Both the position numbers and the translations under genes were made by a program. This document shows, in pieces, positions 5,759 through 9,696 of a stretch of 9,696 nt of DNA. How positions within the stretch are numbered: the stretch's first letter is position 1; every line of letters begins with the position of its first letter. Source of the stretch: an uncultured Clostridia bacterium (lineage in GTDB: Bacteria; Bacillota; Clostridia; Oscillospirales; Oscillospiraceae); NCBI GenBank assembly GCA_945910975.1, contig CAMDZY010000058.1, positions 1 through 9,696 on the forward strand. The letters are read 5' to 3'. The notes below the pieces were generated by a model. It saw only the letters and a program-made list of their open reading frames with translations. It was not told where the DNA came from and searched no databases.

Positions 5759-6808
5759 TTATTTTGCCAGCGCCGCAATTTGTGCGGACAGCGCATCGAT
5801 CTGTGCGTGGATGCCGGGTGCCTGCATGGCCTGACCGGGATCGTTTGCGGTCACAAGCAAGCAGCAGCGGGGCGGCAGGGCGAATGCCTTGTTCAGACAC
5901 AACGCACCCAACAACTGCTCCGCCACCAAATCGCCGCCGGAATAGCCGGAGGCGACAATGCCAAAGAGCAGCTTGCCCTCAAGCAAATTATTGACCGTCA
6001 AGCTGGTCAGGCGGTTGATCAGCGCCATTAAATTTGCGCCGATGGCATCGTTATAATTGGGACACAGTACCAGAAGAATATCGCTGCTTAAAATGGCCGG
6101 GTACACATCCTCCACCATCGCCCCGCCGTAAAAGCAACTGCCCTGTTCAGCAAAGTGGGCACAGACCTTATACGAGCAGCCCTTGCAATCGTGCAACGTG
6201 CCGTTGCGGACAGAGAGCGTCTGCACCGCAATGGAGGGCGGCAGCTTTTCACACACGGCGTTGCCCAGCGCCAGCGTGTTTGAGGTGGTCTGGTTGGACG
6301 CGTGGAGCATCAGTAGCTTTGGACTTTGCAGCGGATGTGGCGAAAAATGCAGCAGCCGCTGCACCAGCTCCCGCGCCAAAACCGGATAAGCCTGCGCGGG
6401 CGCGATGCCCAGCCGCCTTGCGCGTATGGTCAAATTTTGCATAGAGCCGGTCGCCTCCAAAAGGGGCTTGCCCATCAGCCATGCGCCGGCATTGTTGGCG
6501 GCAAAAATCAAATTGCGCCCCAGCTGTTTGGTGTACAGTTCACCTGTACCGTCAATGATTGCAGCCACGCAGGCGCCTTGCAGGCACTGCTGATTTTTCC
6601 GCAGCGCCGACAGCAGGTGACAAATCGGCACATTGATCCCGCCATCATCCACCGCCAGCGCAAACAGCACCCGCCGGTTTTGCAGCTGCGGCAGCTGCTC
6701 GGATGTTATCCGATGCATTTCATACGGCACATTTTCCAGCGCTGCCTGCAAGACCGGCTCTAAGCGCGAACCGGTTCCGGCGCACAAAACCGTCAATTTA
6801 TCCGTCAT
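5759..6808 (-). CDS. Flavodoxin/NADPH-dependent FMN reductase-like protein with cysteine cluster
   Basis: The C-terminal half (about 163-345) has the flavodoxin-like fold of the NAD(P)H-dependent FMN reductase and iron-sulfur flavoprotein families: phosphate loop HASNQTTSNT (169-178), then a cysteine cluster C208-x2-C211-x4-C216-x8-C225 where iron-sulfur flavoproteins often carry cysteines, then LCPNYNDAIGANLMALINRL (248-267). The N-terminal half (1-160) looks like a degenerate second copy (GTGS at 11-14; VLFALAVDDGGINVPICHLL at 47-66). A redox role with FMN is inferred; substrate unknown. I chose ATG 6808 (349 residues) because GGGAG lies 7 bases upstream; a TTG two codons earlier is less likely. 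It overlaps the preceding gene by 11 bases and is the last gene of the operon, ending 5 bases from the bidirectional terminator. Confidence 0.8.
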   Translation of the reverse strand: MTDKLTVLCAGTGSRLEPVLQAALENVPYEMHRITSEQLPQLQNRRVLFALAVDDGGINVPICHLLSALRKNQQCLQGACVAAIIDGTGELYTKQLGRNLIFAANNAGAWLMGKPLLEATGSMQNLTIRARRLGIAPAQAYPVLARELVQRLLHFSPHPLQSPKLLMLHASNQTTSNTLALGNAVCEKLPPSIAVQTLSVRNGTLHDCKGCSYKVCAHFAEQGSCFYGGAMVEDVYPAILSSDILLVLCPNYNDAIGANLMALINRLTSLTVNNLLEGKLLFGIVASGYSGGDLVAEQLLGALCLNKAFALPPRCCLLVTANDPGQAMQAPGIHAQIDALSAQIAALAK

Positions 6809-8021
6809 AGTCAAACTCCCGCAGCGTGCGGTGGACAGTTTCCATCCGCGCTTGAAGCTGCAAATTCAGCGGCAGCTGTTCCAACTGCACACCTTGCCGC
6901 GTCATGCGGCTGCGGCAGCCAAAATATGCCCCGCCAAACGGCACTGCGCCGTCGTGCCACTCGCCGCGCAACGTGCGCAGCACGGAAATTGCAGCGGAGG
7001 ACAGGCCGGGGGCAATATAGGGCTTGAAACCCAGCGCGCGCACATCCAAATTCGCAGCAACCGTGGCCTGTGTCAGCCGCTGGGAAATGGCATCATCGTA
7101 TCGCTCGTCTACCGCATTGGCAACAATTAAATCCTGCCCATGCGGGCCGAACACCGCGCCAAACGGCAAGTCCAGCTGCTTGGCATAATATTCCGCACGC
7201 GCGTGCATCACGCCCAAGCCGTAGCCCTGAATTTGTTCCGGCAGCAAGCCGCGTCCGTCAAAATTGCCCTGTTCATCGCGGTTGGACGCCAAAAATACCG
7301 CGCGGCAGAGGTGATCCACCGGGTCGGAAATTTGGGCGAACAACCCTGTAAAATGGCAATCTCGCGCCGCTTTGGCGTACTGCGCCAGCATATCGCGGTT
7401 GCGGGCGTACTGCGCCATGCGTACATCCTTCACCGCGCTGCCCACTGCCGGAACGCCAAGCGAGGCCGTAAACAGCAGCACATCGCAGTCAAAGAGTGCA
7501 TCGACATCGCGCACGACCACCGGCGGCAGCTCCTGACCGTCCGTGATCGGCAAAATCTGGTTCATCTCCAGGGCATAGCGTTGGCACTGCGCCGTGTTAG
7601 GGTCGTAGATACCGATCTCGGAAATTTCCTTCCCCAACAGCTTCAAGCCCGTCAGCACCGTGCCGCCCACATCGCCCAAGCCGACCAGATTCACGCGGAA
7701 CGGCGCCGTCTTTTGCATTGCTTTCAGCACATCATAGGCATTGGAAAAGGCAGTATTTAAAACGGTTGCCCCGTGCTTGAGAACAAATCGCTCCAAAGCC
7801 GACCGGGCAGGCTCTGCCTGATGCTGCCGCAGCAGATCCACGGTTTCCGGCGCGTCCAGCTCCGAAAGCTGACCGATGCGGAACACGCCGCGATGCTCTT
7901 CCGGGGGATAGTGCGCCACAAAAACCAGCGGGTCGAAGCATTCATCGACCGGCACGGCTTCCGTGGGAATCTCGCCGCACCATGGGCAAAGACAAAAACC
8001 GTTATACTCGTAAAAAATCAT
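6798..8021 (-). CDS. Lactate/malate-dehydrogenase-like protein with N-terminal extension
   Basis: Residues from about 107 resemble the LDH/MDH family: Rossmann loop GLGDVG (114-119), acidic end of strand 2 IYD (D140, which suggests NAD rather than NADP), FTAS (184-187), ISDPVD (231-236) at the usual NPVD position, and FGPHGQ (291-296), whose H294 matches the catalytic histidine. About 100 residues precede the Rossmann domain, with C10, C12, C15 and C28 that could bind a metal; this extension is not part of ordinary LDH or MDH. It has 407 residues from the ATG at 8021, which overlaps the upstream stop as ATGA and has GGGAG 8 bases upstream; an ATG ten codons earlier lacks a good site. It is translationally coupled to the fusion gene. 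True substrate unknown: a 2-hydroxyacid/ketoacid dehydrogenase is the family expectation. Confidence 0.8.
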   Translation of the reverse strand: MIFYEYNGFCLCPWCGEIPTEAVPVDECFDPLVFVAHYPPEEHRGVFRIGQLSELDAPETVDLLRQHQAEPARSALERFVLKHGATVLNTAFSNAYDVLKAMQKTAPFRVNLVGLGDVGGTVLTGLKLLGKEISEIGIYDPNTAQCQRYALEMNQILPITDGQELPPVVVRDVDALFDCDVLLFTASLGVPAVGSAVKDVRMAQYARNRDMLAQYAKAARDCHFTGLFAQISDPVDHLCRAVFLASNRDEQGNFDGRGLLPEQIQGYGLGVMHARAEYYAKQLDLPFGAVFGPHGQDLIVANAVDERYDDAISQRLTQATVAANLDVRALGFKPYIAPGLSSAAISVLRTLRGEWHDGAVPFGGAYFGCRSRMTRQGVQLEQLPLNLQLQARMETVHRTLREFDYDG

Positions 8022-9696
8022 TCTCCCGGCTCCCTTCGGTGCGTTCTGCATAGGGCGTTGTAGTCGTCCGCCACATAGCAGGATGCCGCTACATTTAAAT
8101 TATATTCCAAATGTCCCCCGCGATCCGGCATTCTGGGGCGGACGATGGCCTCGCCCAACCGCTTTAAAGTCAGCGTTTTGCCGAATGTGGCAAGATGCTC
8201 CTTTTCCAGCACCCGCAAAATCTCCATTGCGTTTTGAAGCACAGTTTTGGACATTTCATAAATGGCCCGCTCGCTGACATCCGTAAAAAACTGAGGATAT
8301 TGGTACGGCAAAACCAGATTGACCGTGGGCAGCATCTCCGTTTTACGGTTGGTTTTCACACTGTCGCCGCCGATGAACGGATAGAGCAGGCTCTCCGTCT
8401 GCCAGTAGCTGGCGTTGGGGACAAAATATTCACATTCGGCCTTCCAGCCCTGTGCCTGCATCCTGTCGCGACCCTGTGCGGACATGATGCCGACAATAAT
8501 GCGGTCAACATCCAACTGCTCCTGCTTTAAAATGGGATCAAGGCGCTCGATGCGGTAGCCGTTGTGCATCAAATCGTCCACCAAAATCACCGGACGGCGG
8601 AACGATTTGATGGTGCGCACCTGATTGGTCAGATTGGAATAGCCGGAATACTCGCGAATGACGAAATTCCGCAGATCCGGCGTAAATTCTTTCTCCGCTT
8701 CCAAGCGCTTGGTGACCGTGTTCGGCACCAACTCGTTAGCCAGAATTTTACCGAACGGCACGCACATTTTTTCACCCAATTGACGGGTTCCCTCCGGCAC
8801 CGTGTCCACGCCGTTGCAGCGCTGCACCCGGTCGCGGAGCGCATGGTTCAGTAATTCAGTGTTAAACGACAAAAGTAAGCTGCCGGGGAACATCTGCGCA
8901 AAGGTACGGCGCAGACGTTTGCGTGCCTGATTGACCACCTCGATGACCCTAGGATTGGTGCGGTGTGGATTTTTCAGATTTTGCAGTGCGTCCTGAATCA
9001 GCACCATAGGGCTACGCATATCCACAAGCCACAGCTTTGGACGCTCCGGCATGGGCAAAAAGCCCAACTCCGTCAGTACCGGCTCCAATTGTGGGTCGGG
9101 GGCGATCAGTGCATAGGTGTAACCCTGTTCCTGCGCCCGCGCCAGCAGCTCATTGAGCAGCATCCGTTCGATTTCTCCATGCTCATGCAGGGATTCCGCG
9201 CCGTCGATCATCAGAATGCCGCCGGAAACCCGCTTGCGCACCAGTGCAGCCGTTTCCAAGTCCCCCACGGCATCGAGCAGCTGCGAGGTCAACACCTGAT
9301 GGCCGCACGCCCAGCCCAGCGCTTCGCCGGTGTCACGGTTGCGCAGCACGACACTGGCCACACGCTGCCAGCGCATCAGCTGCGGCGCAAACCGCTGCGG
9401 CACCTCCGGTTGGAGGGTCTGCGTTGTGGTGTAATACAGCTTGTGCGGCGCAAGCACCTCTTTATAGAGCGGCGAACGCAGGTACAAGCCACGCTGGTAG
9501 ATCAAATTCTGCACGATCGGGTCAACCAGCATGGAAATGTCCAAGTTTTTATCCACGGATTCGCGAATCCGCGTGGAGCTGACGCTCTCAAAGAAGGGCG
9601 GCAGCTTTAATGCAATCAGCTCGCCCCGGATTTTCTGTGCAATCAAGTCGGCATCCGCCTCCTGCTCCTCGCGGTAGAAGACAATGTGGTCAAATT
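8018..9696 (-). CDS. Multidomain fusion: nucleotidyltransferase end, GNAT-like region, PRTase-like domain (5' partial)
   Basis: The frame is open to the right edge, so the N-terminus is missing; 558 residues are visible. Residues 1-70 look like the end of a NadD/cytidylyltransferase-type nucleotidyltransferase, with SSTRIRES (39-46) and a segment ending YQRGLYLRS. Residues about 110-225 resemble a GNAT acyltransferase, with a GEIERMLLNELLARAQEQG helix (157-181 area) and LTELGFLP (207-214). Residues about 300-470 resemble a type I phosphoribosyltransferase with VILVDDLMHNGYR (369-381); the PRPP loop has HNG where TTG is usual. The tail (470-558) is unassigned. No methionine or ribosome binding site at the track-like internal TTG (9646) supports a start there. 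It heads the visible part of a coupled operon (ATGA overlap with the dehydrogenase-like gene). Domain calls are by eye; the GNAT call is the weakest. A role in nucleotide or NAD-like cofactor metabolism is inference. Confidence 0.75.
   Translation of the reverse strand, partial: FDHIVFYREEQEADADLIAQKIRGELIALKLPPFFESVSSTRIRESVDKNLDISMLVDPIVQNLIYQRGLYLRSPLYKEVLAPHKLYYTTTQTLQPEVPQRFAPQLMRWQRVASVVLRNRDTGEALGWACGHQVLTSQLLDAVGDLETAALVRKRVSGGILMIDGAESLHEHGEIERMLLNELLARAQEQGYTYALIAPDPQLEPVLTELGFLPMPERPKLWLVDMRSPMVLIQDALQNLKNPHRTNPRVIEVVNQARKRLRRTFAQMFPGSLLLSFNTELLNHALRDRVQRCNGVDTVPEGTRQLGEKMCVPFGKILANELVPNTVTKRLEAEKEFTPDLRNFVIREYSGYSNLTNQVRTIKSFRRPVILVDDLMHNGYRIERLDPILKQEQLDVDRIIVGIMSAQGRDRMQAQGWKAECEYFVPNASYWQTESLLYPFIGGDSVKTNRKTEMLPTVNLVLPYQYPQFFTDVSERAIYEMSKTVLQNAMEILRVLEKEHLATFGKTLTLKRLGEAIVRPRMPDRGGHLEYNLNVAASCYVADDYNALCRTHRREPGE

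Noticed and set aside
8963..9610. A 215-codon plus-strand frame opposite the fusion gene
   Set aside because: Composition is His/Gln/Arg-rich antisense of a real coding frame, with no start signal and no protein family resemblance.

Overview
The window looks like ordinary chromosome from a Firmicute, most likely a Clostridia member of the Oscillospiraceae/Ruminococcaceae type. The reasons are a YtvI-type sporulation membrane protein, a PheB-type ACT protein, an ECF folate transporter S-component behind a tetrahydrofolate riboswitch, strong AGGAGG-type ribosome binding sites, moderately GC-rich genes and sigma-A-like promoters. The genus is inferred, not read. I see no rRNA, tRNA, CRISPR array, insertion sequence or phage gene.

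Layout, left to right. (1) Positions 1-99 hold the C-terminal end of a plus-strand zinc-ribbon protein. A hairpin at 106-148 separates it from the converging folC gene. (2) The minus-strand folate unit reads folT (2027 to 1434) then folC (1418 to 150): folate import followed by polyglutamylation. Its leader, roughly 280 nt, carries a THF riboswitch (2225 to 2104) and a hairpin that hides the folT Shine-Dalgarno sequence (2055 to 2035). (3) A minus-strand RNA-modification unit, an RluA-family pseudouridine synthase then rsmG, is driven by a near-consensus promoter at 4063-4035. (4) ytvI (minus) is divergent from a pheB-like ACT gene (plus, 5225-5665). (5) A long bidirectional terminator (5712-5754) closes the ACT gene and, from the other side, a tightly coupled minus-strand operon running in from beyond the right edge. 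Its members are a multidomain fusion (nucleotidyltransferase end, GNAT-like middle, phosphoribosyltransferase-like domain), a lactate/malate-dehydrogenase-like protein with a cysteine-bearing N-terminal extension, and a two-module flavoprotein with a cysteine cluster.

The folate unit is easy to read functionally: the riboswitch senses reduced folate and should shut off uptake and retention. The P3 loop of the riboswitch is complementary both to its own pseudoknot partner and to the strand that sequesters the folT ribosome binding site, which suggests a concrete translational switch. The right-hand three-gene operon has recognisable folds but no assignable pathway. It is the best candidate here for an undescribed system, plausibly nucleotide- or cofactor-linked redox chemistry, but that is inference.
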